NCBI GenBank assembly: GCA_963763475.1
Contig: CAVXOR010000003.1
Span: 186,001-250,000 of the forward strand
Length of the DNA stretch: 64,000 nt
Reading direction: 5' to 3'
Source of the DNA: AC-32 sp963763475
Lineage (GTDB): Bacteria; Actinomycetota; Thermoleophilia; Gaiellales; Gaiellaceae
The position numbers and the translations under genes are program-made. Shown here one piece after another: positions 1 to 7,722 of the stretch (position 1 is the stretch's first letter; every line of letters starts with the position of its first letter). A model generated the notes under the pieces. That model was not told the origin of the DNA, ran no database searches, and was given only the letters and a program-made list of their open reading frames with translations.

Positions 1-2883
1 TACTCGTCCGACTGCACCAGTGTTGTCGTCGCGGCTGGTCAGACGAAGACCTGTACGGTCACGAACACTGACCAGGCACCGAGCCTGACCCTGAACAAGA
101 TCGTCGTGAACGACAACGGCGGCAGCAGGGCGGAGTCGGAGTGGACGCTGACCGCCAACGGCGGCACCGCGGGCACGCTGTCTGGTGCCGGTGCAGCCGG
201 CAGCAGCGACGTCGTCAGCGGCACCGGCTTTAAGGCCGGCAGCTACAACCTCTCCGAGAGCGGGCCGACCGATTACACGGCCAGCTCGTGGAGCTGCTCG
301 AAGAACGGCGGCGCCTACGCCGCTGCGACCTCGATCACGCTCGGCCTCGGTGACACCGGCGTCTGCAAGATCACCAACGACGACCAGGCACCGAGCCTGA
401 CCCTGAACAAGATCGTCGTGAACGACAACGGCGGCAGCAGGGCGGAGTCGGAGTGGACGCTGACCGCCAACGGCGGCACCGCGGGCACGCTGTCTGGTGC
501 CGGTGCAGCCGGCAGCAGCGACGTCGTCAGCGGCACCGGCTTTAAGGCCGGCAGCTACAACCTCTCCGAGAGCGGGCCGACCGATTACACGGCCAGCTCG
601 TGGAGCTGCTCGAAGAACGGCGGCGCCTACGCCGCTGCGACCTCGATCACGCTCGGCCTCGGTGACACCGGCGTCTGCAAGATCACCAACGACGACCAGG
701 CACCGAGCCTGACCCTGAACAAGATCGTCGTGAACGACAACGGCGGCAGCAGGGCGGAGTCGGAGTGGACGCTGACCGCCAACGGCGGCACCGCGGGCAC
801 GCTGTCTGGTGCCGGTGCAGCCGGCAGCAGCGACGTCGTCAGCGGCACCGGCTTTAAGGCCGGCAGCTACAACCTCTCCGAGAGCGGGCCGACCGATTAC
901 ACGGCCAGCTCGTGGAGCTGCTCGAAGAACGGCGGCGCCTACGCCGCTGCGACCTCGATCACGCTCGGCCTCGGTGACACCGGCGTCTGCAAGATCACCA
1001 ACGACGACCAGGCACCGAGCCTGACCCTGAACAAGATCGTCGTGAACGACAACGGCGGCAGCAGGGCGGAGTCGGAGTGGACGCTGACCGCCAACGGCGG
1101 CACCGCGGGCACGCTGTCTGGTGCCGGTGCAGCCGGCAGCAGCGACGTCGTCAGCGGCACCGGCTTTAAGGCCGGCAGCTACAACCTCTCCGAGAGCGGG
1201 CCGACCGATTACACGGCCAGCTCGTGGAGCTGCTCGAAGAACGGCGGCGCCTACGCCGCTGCGACCTCGATCACGCTCGGCCTCGGTGACACCGGCGTCT
1301 GCAAGATCACCAACGACGACCAGGCACCGAGCCTGACCCTGAACAAGATCGTCGTGAACGACAACGGCGGCAGCAGGGCGGAGTCGGAGTGGACGCTGAC
1401 CGCCAACGGCGGCACCGCGGGCACGCTGTCTGGTGCCGGTGCAGCCGGCAGCAGCGACGTCGTCAGCGGCACCGGCTTTAAGGCCGGCAGCTACAACCTC
1501 TCCGAGAGCGGGCCGACCGATTACACGGCCAGCTCGTGGAGCTGCTCGAAGAACGGCGGCGCCTACGCCGCTGCGACCTCGATCACGCTCGGCCTCGGTG
1601 ACACCGGCGTCTGCAAGATCACCAACGACGACCAGGCACCGAGCCTGACCCTGAACAAGATCGTCGTGAACGACAACGGCGGCAGCAGGGCGGAGTCGGA
1701 GTGGACGCTGACCGCCAACGGCGGCACCGCGGGCACGCTGTCTGGTGCCGGTGCAGCCGGCAGCAGCGACGTCGTCAGCGGCACCGGCTTTAAGGCCGGC
1801 AGCTACAACCTCTCCGAGAGCGGGCCGACCGATTACACGGCCAGCTCGTGGAGCTGCTCGAAGAACGGCGGCGCCTACGCCGCTGCGACCTCGATCACGC
1901 TCGGCCTCGGTGACACCGGCGTCTGCAAGATCACCAACGACGACAAGCCCGGGACGATCGTGATCGTCAAGCACGCGACTCCTGCTCAGGGCGTCTTCTC
2001 GTTCGACACGACCGGTACCACGAGCGGTCATGGGACGAGCTGGCCAAGCGGCGTGGCTGCCTTCACGCTCACTGGCTCGACTGCGAGTAACGGGAACACG
2101 CGGTCATTCACCGTCGACGCGGGCACGTACACCGTCAAGGAGCAGACGCAGCTGGGCTGGACGCTCACCGGAATTGGCGGATCGACCGATCCGCTCACGT
2201 CCGTACGACTGCGTGGTCACCGGCAGCGGCGGCAGCACGGGCGTTGGCGGATCGCAACAGCCCACGCCGTCTCGATCACGGATTCTCGATCGCGCTCAAG
2301 AACGGCGACACCGTCACCTGTACGTTCGAGAACACCGGCAACGGGGCGACGCGGACGCAGGGCTTCTGGGCTACGCATCAGCAGCTTGCGAGGATCGCGT
2401 GGATCGGCGGGACCGAGTACGGCCACATCTTCCCGGGCGTGGCGGCCACTGACCGGCATCGGTGACAAGACGTTCTGCAGCGACACGGTGACGAACGACC
2501 TGTCCGGAACCGGCAGGCCGGATCCGGGAATCGGCGCTGATGGGCGGCTTCTGGATCGGACATCTCGAAGACGTCGACGGCGTCAAGACGCGGTTCGCTC
2601 GACCGACAGGGGCAGGATGCAGCTCGTCCAGCAGCTACTCGCCGCCGAGCTGAACGCCTCGGCGTTCGGAAGCATCCCCGCCGGCGGCAGCGTTCCAAGT
2701 TCGCCGCCTGGGAGACCGCGTACTGCAGCGGCAACGCGAACACGGTCAGACCGCGCAGCAGGAGGCGGCCTCGTTCAACAGCCAGGGCGACAACAGCACG
2801 TTCACGCCCGGGACGTCGGCCGACAGCAAGATCGCTCGGGCGATCGCGAACTTGATCCCGTACTGGAACACGCTGATCCCTAG
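1..2883 (+). CDS. Giant repeat-rich surface/secreted protein, 5'-truncated by window edge
   Basis: The frame is open from base 1 with no start, so the N-terminus lies upstream. The visible part has one divergent unit, then six identical 104-residue units (70-1941), each with two Cys (SWSC and GVCKI), which looks like a prealbumin/SpaA-type beta-sandwich stalk; disulfide bonding is inference. The tail (about 1942-2880) contains a TRTQGFWATH motif and a block ending PYWNTLIP, a C-terminal pattern I recall from actinobacterial surface proteins. The tail is spread over all three frames: frame 1 to about 2195, frame 3 about 2280-2440, then frames 1, 2, 1 and 2. At least five single-base shifts are needed, so it is either a decaying gene or an assembly with indels. 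No sortase motif is visible. Role: probably cell-surface adhesion; ligand unknown. Confidence 0.7.
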   Translation, partial: YSSDCTSVVVAAGQTKTCTVTNTDQAPSLTLNKIVVNDNGGSRAESEWTLTANGGTAGTLSGAGAAGSSDVVSGTGFKAGSYNLSESGPTDYTASSWSCSKNGGAYAAATSITLGLGDTGVCKITNDDQAPSLTLNKIVVNDNGGSRAESEWTLTANGGTAGTLSGAGAAGSSDVVSGTGFKAGSYNLSESGPTDYTASSWSCSKNGGAYAAATSITLGLGDTGVCKITNDDQAPSLTLNKIVVNDNGGSRAESEWTLTANGGTAGTLSGAGAAGSSDVVSGTGFKAGSYNLSESGPTDYTASSWSCSKNGGAYAAATSITLGLGDTGVCKITNDDQAPSLTLNKIVVNDNGGSRAESEWTLTANGGTAGTLSGAGAAGSSDVVSGTGFKAGSYNLSESGPTDYTASSWSCSKNGGAYAAATSITLGLGDTGVCKITNDDQAPSLTLNKIVVNDNGGSRAESEWTLTANGGTAGTLSGAGAAGSSDVVSGTGFKAGSYNLSESGPTDYTASSWSCSKNGGAYAAATSITLGLGDTGVCKITNDDQAPSLTLNKIVVNDNGGSRAESEWTLTANGGTAGTLSGAGAAGSSDVVSGTGFKAGSYNLSESGPTDYTASSWSCSKNGGAYAAATSITLGLGDTGVCKITNDDKPGTIVIVKHATPAQGVFSFDTTGTTSGHGTSWPSGVAAFTLTGSTASNGNTRSFTVDAGTYTVKEQTQLGWTLTGIGGSTDPLTSVRLRGHRQRRQHGRWRIATAHAVSITDSRSRSRTATPSPVRSRTPATGRRGRRASGLRISSLRGSRGSAGPSTATSSRAWRPLTGIGDKTFCSDTVTNDLSGTGRPDPGIGADGRLLDRTSRRRRRRQDAVRSTDRGRMQLVQQLLAAELNASAFGSIPAGGSVPSSPPGRPRTAAATRTRSDRAAGGGLVQQPGRQQHVHARDVGRQQDRSGDRELDPVLEHADP
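70..1941 (+). repeat. Six perfect tandem 312-bp coding repeats
   Basis: The phrase beginning at base 70 recurs every 312 bp (70, 382, 694, 1006, 1318, 1630) and the array ends at 1941, where the sequence departs. I see no substitutions between units, synonymous sites included. Each unit encodes 104 residues. Such identity implies recent amplification or gene conversion, and the copy number could be mis-assembled. Confidence 0.95.
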
Positions 2884-2904
2884 GGCGGATCAGATCGCGT
2901 TACG

Positions 2905-2937
2905 AAAGGGCCCGGATCTCGCAGATCCGGGCCCTTT
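2905..2937. terminator. Bidirectional hairpin terminator
   Basis: A perfect inverted repeat (AAAGGGCCCGGATCT with its complement, loop CGC) lies between the convergent surface-protein gene and the leftward gene that starts at 3468. It is flanked by A and T runs, so it could serve both strands. Confidence 0.75.
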
Positions 2938-2970
2938 CAGTCTCAACGAGTCGCCTGGGGGCGAGGATGA

Positions 2971-3468
2971 TCAGCCCTGTGCGAGCCAGTCGCCTGTGCT
3001 GGCGAGGACGCGGATCGGATTCCTTACCGCCCTTCCAGCCGTAGGCGTCGAGCTCGGCGCGGCAGGTGGCGGAGCCGCCGCCGCGCTGGGTCCAGATCGA
3101 CGAGTACGCCACCGAGCGGTGAACGTCGCAGCTCGGCTTGTTCGAGTCCAGCTGTAGACGAGGTCGGGCCCGAGCATGTTCGTATCGACCGTCCCGTCGC
3201 CGTTCACGTCCTGGTAGCAGGAGACGACGACCGTCGGGTACTCCCAGCCGGCGAGCGCCGGGACAGTGGTCGCGAACGTGAGCCTGTCGCCGAGCTTCGG
3301 CGTGGGCTTCACAGTCGCAGCTGCCATGGACGTGCCGTCCACCGTCGCGATCGTGATGCTCGGCGGCAAACTGCCCGCTCCGCTGCCTCCCTTGCCTGCA
3401 ACGGCAGGGGTGACTCCGGTGATGAGCCCGGCAGCGATCATCCACGTAACCAACGTGCGGCGTGACAT
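2971..3468 (-). CDS. Small secreted protein with two frame breaks
   Basis: The ATG at 3468 follows a GGGAG-type ribosome site. The N-terminus (MSRRTLVTWMIAAG...TPAVAG) is a clear signal peptide, followed by a beta-rich domain. After GPDLVYSWT the coding-like sequence (LDSNKPSCDVHRSVAYSS, then CRAELDAYGWKGGKES) lies in another frame. The last residues (VLASTGDWLAQG) return to the first frame and its stop. Two compensating single-base indels explain this, so the native protein is probably about 165 residues. No family recognised; the three Cys suggest an exported fold. It converges on the surface-protein gene across the shared terminator. Confidence 0.55.
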   Translation of the reverse strand: MSRRTLVTWMIAAGLITGVTPAVAGKGGSGAGSLPPSITIATVDGTSMAAATVKPTPKLGDRLTFATTVPALAGWEYPTVVVSCYQDVNGDGTVDTNMLGPDLVYSWTRTSRAATFTARWRTRRSGPSAAAAPPPAAPSSTPTAGRAVRNPIRVLASTGDWLAQG

Positions 3469-3650
3469 GCGGTTCTCCCTTCTACGACCCCGTTCTGGGA
3501 TACCGCGGGGAGATCGTCCGGCTAGTGCATCGCAGGCATCCCCCAGAAGGGTGGGGGCGGTGCCGCGGCGGCGTGTTTACGCTGCTCGTGCGGGTTTACA
3601 GGTCACCGACGGTTCTCTCGTGCTCGCGCGGCTATCCCTCGAACGAGTGC

Positions 3651-4124
3651 CTAGTACGGCACGCCGTACGCGATAGCAGTAGCGGCGCGCAGAGCCGACT
3701 GCATCGTCACCAAGAGTCGGACGGGCTGGCCGATCGCGAGCTTCAGCTTCGGCATCAGCGTCTCGTCCGTTGGATCGGCGACCGCCACGGAGACGGTTCC
3801 GTCGGAATGGATCCGGATCGGAATCGCACGGAACTCCTGCGACTGCGCGGCTGTCAGCAGCTGCGCGGCGTGGTGGTCGACTGAGACGACGCCGATGTCC
3901 ACGAACTCCACGCCGGCTTGCTCAGCCAAAACGCGCGCGATGTCGTCCTCGAAGCAGATGCGCAGGCGAACGAGCGCCTCGCCCAACAGCTCGCCGTGCT
4001 CCTTCTCCTCGAGTGCTCGGTCGAGCTCTTCGTTCTTGACCAGGCCCTTGCGGAGGAGCAGGGCGCCCAGGTGCGAGCGGGGCTCGTTGTCGAAGAAGCT
4101 GTGGTCCAGTCGTGCCAGCCGCAT
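3651..4124 (-). CDS. Stand-alone MshEN / GspE N-terminal domain protein
   Basis: 157 residues. Residues about 18-75 match the MshEN (type II secretion E, N-terminal) pattern: HLGALLLRKGLV, then an alpha-helical spacer, LGEALVRL, and LAEQAGVEFVDI. In family members this duplicated motif binds cyclic di-GMP or acts as a protein-docking module. The ATPase domain usually fused to it is absent, so this may be an adaptor or regulator. A cyclic di-GMP enzyme is encoded at 34-37 kb, but no physical link is visible. Domain assignment is by motif recognition; function is inferred. Confidence 0.65.
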   Translation of the reverse strand: MRLARLDHSFFDNEPRSHLGALLLRKGLVKNEELDRALEEKEHGELLGEALVRLRICFEDDIARVLAEQAGVEFVDIGVVSVDHHAAQLLTAAQSQEFRAIPIRIHSDGTVSVAVADPTDETLMPKLKLAIGQPVRLLVTMQSALRAATAIAYGVPY

Positions 4125-4180
4125 GTGCCCGGTTATCGGGATTTTCGGCGCCCGGCTTGAGGATTCGAGCGGAGTCCTGC

Positions 4181-5113
4181 CTATCGCGCCGCGGCCGGCT
4201 GCTGCGCGAGCACGAGCTCGGCGATCTCGATCCCGTTCAGCGCTGCGCCCTTGCGCAGGTTGTCGCAGGCGATGAAGAGGGCCAGGCCGTTCTCGGCGGC
4301 CGGGTCGCGCCGGATTCGCCCGACCAGCGCCTCGTCCCCGCCGGCCGCCTGGCCGGGGGTGGGGAAGTCCTCGACCCGGACGGCGGGCGCGGCCGCCAGT
4401 AGCTCTCGCGCGCGCGAGGGGGCGAGCGGCTCCTCCGTTTCCAGCCAGACTGACTCGGCGTGTCCGACCGGCACGGGCACTCGGACGCAGCTCGCGCTGA
4501 CCGGCAACTCGGGCAGCTCGAGGATCTTGCGCGTCTCCTCGCGCAGCTTGACCTCCTCGTCGAACTCCTCGCCGTCGAAGTCCCAGTCGGTCGAGAGGTC
4601 GTGCTCGGCCTGCGGCTCGTCGAGCAGCTGCTGCAGCCGCTGCGCGCCCTTGCCGGAGGCCGATTGGTAGGTCGCGACGCGCACCGCGCGCAGGCCCACC
4701 GCGTCGTACAGCGGCTTCAGCACGAGCGTCAGCGGGATCGTGCAGCAGTTCGGGTTGGCGACGATCCCGTCGTGCTCGAGCGCGCGCTCGCCGTTCACCT
4801 CGGGCACCACGAGCGGCACGCCGTTCTGCAAGCGGAACGCCTCCGACTTGTCGACACAGACCGCGCCGCCGCGCACCGCGTGCGGGACGAGCCCGCGGCT
4901 CGCGCTCGAGCCGACCGAGAAGAGGCAGAGGTCGAGGTCGCCTGCGACGAGCGCCTCGGGCGTGGCCTCCTCGACCACACGGCCGTCGAGCTGGCTTCCG
5001 GCCGAGCGCGCCGAGGCGAACAGACGGACGTCCTCGAAGCCGCGCTCTCGGAGCAACTCGACCACGACACGGCCAACTGCTCCCGTCGCGCCGACGACGC
5101 CCACCCTAGGCAT
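4181..5113 (-). CDS. asd: Aspartate-semialdehyde dehydrogenase
   Basis: 310 residues, slightly short for the family. It reduces aspartyl-4-phosphate with NADPH to aspartate semialdehyde, the branch point for lysine, diaminopimelate, threonine and methionine. The N-terminus has the Rossmann motif GATGAVGRVV. NPNCCTIPL near residue 135 carries the catalytic Cys, and VPVGHAESVW near residue 225 carries the active-site His. The ATG at 5113 overlaps the end of lysC by 8 bp, so the two are translationally coupled and catalyse consecutive steps. Confidence 0.95.
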   Translation of the reverse strand: MPRVGVVGATGAVGRVVVELLRERGFEDVRLFASARSAGSQLDGRVVEEATPEALVAGDLDLCLFSVGSSASRGLVPHAVRGGAVCVDKSEAFRLQNGVPLVVPEVNGERALEHDGIVANPNCCTIPLTLVLKPLYDAVGLRAVRVATYQSASGKGAQRLQQLLDEPQAEHDLSTDWDFDGEEFDEEVKLREETRKILELPELPVSASCVRVPVPVGHAESVWLETEEPLAPSRARELLAAAPAVRVEDFPTPGQAAGGDEALVGRIRRDPAAENGLALFIACDNLRKGAALNGIEIAELVLAQQPAAAR

Positions 5114-6357
5114 GCTGGCGCTCCGCCTCCGGCGCGTCGAGCTCGAACGCCTGATGCAGCACCGCGACGGCCGTGTCGACCTCGTCGGTGCGCACGTGGC
5201 AGGCGATCTTGATCGGCGACGTGGTCACCACCTCCGGCTCGATCCCGGCGTCGGCCAGCGTCGCGAACGCCTTCGCCGCCACGCCCGGATGGCTCTTCAT
5301 CCCCGCGCCGATCACGCTCACCTTGCCGAGGTCGTCGCGCGCGCTCCACTGGACGTCCGAGCCCGTCGAGCACCTCGGAGGCCGCGTCGCGGTCGTCGGC
5401 GGGCGCCGAGAAGACGATCTCCGGGCCGGTCTGGACGATCGTGTCGACGTTCACGCTCGCGTCCGCCAGCGCCGCGAACAGCTGCGAGGCGGTCGTGCCC
5501 TCGACGCGGTAGAGCGTCTCCTCGCGCGTGTGCGTGACTCCGGAGATGAGCGCCTTCTCGAGCATCCGATCGTCCTCCTCGCGAATCCAGGTGCCGTCCG
5601 CCGGCGAGTAGGAGGGGCGGACGTGCAGCTTGACGTGGTGGCTGCGCGCGATCTCGACCGAGCGTACCTGCAGCACCTTCGCGCCCGAGGCGGCCAGCTC
5701 GAGCATCTCTTCGAAGCTGACCGCGTGCAGCTTGCGCGCCTCCGGCACGAGCCGCGGGTCGGCGGTGAAGACGCCCTCGACGTCCGTGTAGATCTCGCAG
5801 ACCTCCGCGCCGAGCGCCGCGGCCAATGCGACCGCGGTCGTGTCGGAGCCGCCCCGCCCGAGCGTGGTGATGTCGAAGTCGGTCGAGACGCCCTGGAAAC
5901 CGGCAACCAGCACGATCCGGTCTTGGTCGAGCGCCTCGTGAATCCTCCGGGCGCGCACGTCGACGATCTTCGCGCGGCCGTGGACGGTGTCGGTCACGAT
6001 CCCGGCCTGCGAGCCGGTGAGGCTGATCGCCTCGGCGCCCAGATCGTGGATCGCCATCGCGGCGAGCGCGCACGAGATCCGCTCGCCGACCGAGATCAGC
6101 ATGTCGAGCTCGCGCGGCTTCGGCCGCGGCGAGACCTCGTAGGCGAGGCGGACGAGGTCGTCGGTCGAGTCGCCCATCGCCGAGAGCACGGCGACGACGC
6201 GATTCCCGGCCGCTCGGGCCTCGACCAGGCGGCGCGCGACCTCCTTGATCTTCTGCGGGTCGGCGACCGAGGTGCCGCCGAACTTCATCACGAGCGTGTT
6301 CGCGTGCGGCTCGGCGGCCGCGAGCTCGGGCAGCGGCTCGAATTCGGTGGTCGTCAC
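5106..6357 (-). CDS. lysC: Aspartate kinase, one apparent frameshift
   Basis: Phosphorylates aspartate as the first step of the lysine/threonine/methionine family. The N-terminal kinase domain begins with MKFGGTSV (about residue 24) and has GRGGSDTTA near residue 175. The regulatory ACT domains follow from about residue 275. Near 5357-5367 the frame breaks after EVLDGLG; the rest of the second ACT domain (GKVSVIGAGMKSHPG to APEAERQHA) is in the next frame and ends at 5106. lysC should be essential and both halves look intact, so a single-base assembly error is the likeliest cause. Operon with asd. Confidence 0.9.
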
Positions 6358-6373
6358 GGCCGGAAGTCTAGGG

Positions 6374-6964
6374 TCACATCTCCCGGCGGCCCGACAGCGC
6401 CCTGCCGAGCGTGACTTCGTCGGCGTACTCGAGGTCGGCCCCCACGGGGAGGCCGCTGGCGAGCCGAGTCACGCGCACGCGGCCGCGGAGGCGGTCGGCC
6501 AGGAACGCGGCAGTCGCCTCGCCGGTCATGTTCGGGTTGGTCGCGAGCACGACCTCCTCGACGCCGTTGCGCTCGACGCGGCCGAGCAGCTCGTCGATGC
6601 GCAGGTGCTCGGGCTCGACCCCGTCGAGCGGTGAGAGCGAGCCGCCGAGCACGTGGTAGAGGCCGCGGTACTCGTGCGTGCGCTCGACCGAGATCAGGTC
6701 GGCGGGCTGCTCGACGACGCAGACGATCGTGTGGTCGCGACGCTCGTCCCGGCAGATCTCACAGACCTCGTCCTCGGTCAGGTTCCCGCACTCGCGGCAG
6801 AAGCGGACGCGCTCCTTGACCTCTTCGAGCGCGCGCGCGAGTGCGAGCGCCTCTTCCTTGGGCACGCTCAGCAGATGGAACGCGAGCCGCTGCGCCGTTC
6901 GCTGCCCCACGCTGGGCAGGCGGGTCAGCTGGGCGACGAGGTTCTCGACCGACGGGCTGAACAT
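6374..6964 (-). CDS. recR: Recombination mediator protein RecR
   Basis: 196 residues, full length. RecR forms a ring clamp with RecO/RecF and loads RecA at gapped DNA. Visible features: an N-terminal helix-hairpin-helix (LTRLPSVGQRTAQRLAFHL), a four-Cys zinc finger (CRECGNLTEDEVCEIC, about residues 56-71), then a Toprim domain (TIVCVVEQPADLISVERT). The dnaX-ybaB-recR order is a widely conserved bacterial cluster, here interrupted by a cyclic-nucleotide-binding gene. Confidence 0.97.
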   Translation of the reverse strand: MFSPSVENLVAQLTRLPSVGQRTAQRLAFHLLSVPKEEALALARALEEVKERVRFCRECGNLTEDEVCEICRDERRDHTIVCVVEQPADLISVERTHEYRGLYHVLGGSLSPLDGVEPEHLRIDELLGRVERNGVEEVVLATNPNMTGEATAAFLADRLRGRVRVTRLASGLPVGADLEYADEVTLGRALSGRREM

Positions 6965-6985
6965 CGGCCCATTGTGCCTAGGCCA

Positions 6986-7402
6986 CTACCCGTCGCCGAC
7001 GCCGGCGTTCTCGGCCAGACGGCCGAGAGCGACCTCGAGGAGGGAGGCCGCGACCTCCGGCTGCTCGGCCACCAGCGAGCGGAAGCTGGCGCGGTCGAGG
7101 GCGAGGCAGCGCAGCTCCGTCTTCGCGCGCACGCGCGCCGTGCGGGTCGCGTCCTCGCTCATCAGCGCGAGCTCGCCGAAGAACTGGCCCGGGCCGAGCT
7201 CGATCTCGTCGCGCTTCGTCTCGACGACGGCGGTGCCCTCGGCGATGAAGAACATCCCCGTCCCCGCGGTCCCGGGCTGGACGAGCAGCTGGCCGGCCGG
7301 GACCTCGACCTCGTTCACTGCCTCCGCCACGGCGCGCAGCCCGTCGTCGCCGAGCCGTTCGAAGAGCGGCACCCGGCGCAGTGCTTCGACCCGGTCGTCC
7401 AC
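6986..7402 (-). CDS. Single-domain cyclic nucleotide-binding (CRP-like) protein
   Basis: 138 residues, read from the GTG at 7402 that shares one base with the ybaB stop codon. The whole protein is one cNMP-binding beta-roll: PLFERLGDDGLRAVAEAV, PAGQLLVQPG, GTAVVE, and the phosphate-binding cassette PGQFFGELALMSEDATRTA. No DNA-binding helix-turn-helix is attached, so it is not a complete CRP-type regulator. It may be a ligand-responsive partner protein. A longer reading upstream would overlap ybaB in another frame and is rejected. Ligand unknown. Confidence 0.8.
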   Translation of the reverse strand: MDDRVEALRRVPLFERLGDDGLRAVAEAVNEVEVPAGQLLVQPGTAGTGMFFIAEGTAVVETKRDEIELGPGQFFGELALMSEDATRTARVRAKTELRCLALDRASFRSLVAEQPEVAASLLEVALGRLAENAGVGDG

Positions 7403-7722
7403 TAGAGGCCCGGCAGGCCGAGCCCGTGCAGCCCGCCGAGGGCAGGGCCGAGCTTCGACTCCATCAGGCTCTGCGAGGAGCGCAGCGCCTCGTTGACCGC
7501 GGCCAGCACCATGTCCTCGAGCATCTCCGGATCGTCCGGATCGATCGCCTTGGGGTCGATCTTGATCTCCTTGAGCTCGCCGCCGCCGGTCGCCGTGACG
7601 GTGACCATTCCGCCGCCAGCGGTCGCCTGGACGGTCTCGTTCTTGAGCTCTTCCTGGGCCTGCTGCATCTGGGCCTGCATCTGCTGGACCTGCTCCATCA
7701 TCTTGTTGAAGTCCATGTTCAT
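7402..7722 (-). CDS. ybaB: YbaB/EbfC family nucleoid-associated protein
   Basis: 106 residues. The N-terminal MNMDFNKMMEQVQQMQAQM is the amphipathic Met/Gln-rich helix of the family. It is followed by the beta-hairpin core (TATGGGELKEIKIDPKAI) and the closing helix (EMLEDMVLAAVNEAL). Family members are dimers that bind DNA non-specifically. The start overlaps the dnaX stop by 4 bp, the classic dnaX-ybaB-recR coupling. Confidence 0.95.
   Translation of the reverse strand: MNMDFNKMMEQVQQMQAQMQQAQEELKNETVQATAGGGMVTVTATGGGELKEIKIDPKAIDPDDPEMLEDMVLAAVNEALRSSQSLMESKLGPALGGLHGLGLPGL

Noticed and set aside
70..1941. CRISPR-like array
   Set aside because: The units are 312-bp contiguous coding repeats without spacers and without cas genes.
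39..1963. Repeated 61-73 residue open frames on both strands within the surface-protein array
   Set aside because: They recur every 312 bp because the DNA repeats; they are shadows of the true frame and have no ribosome sites.
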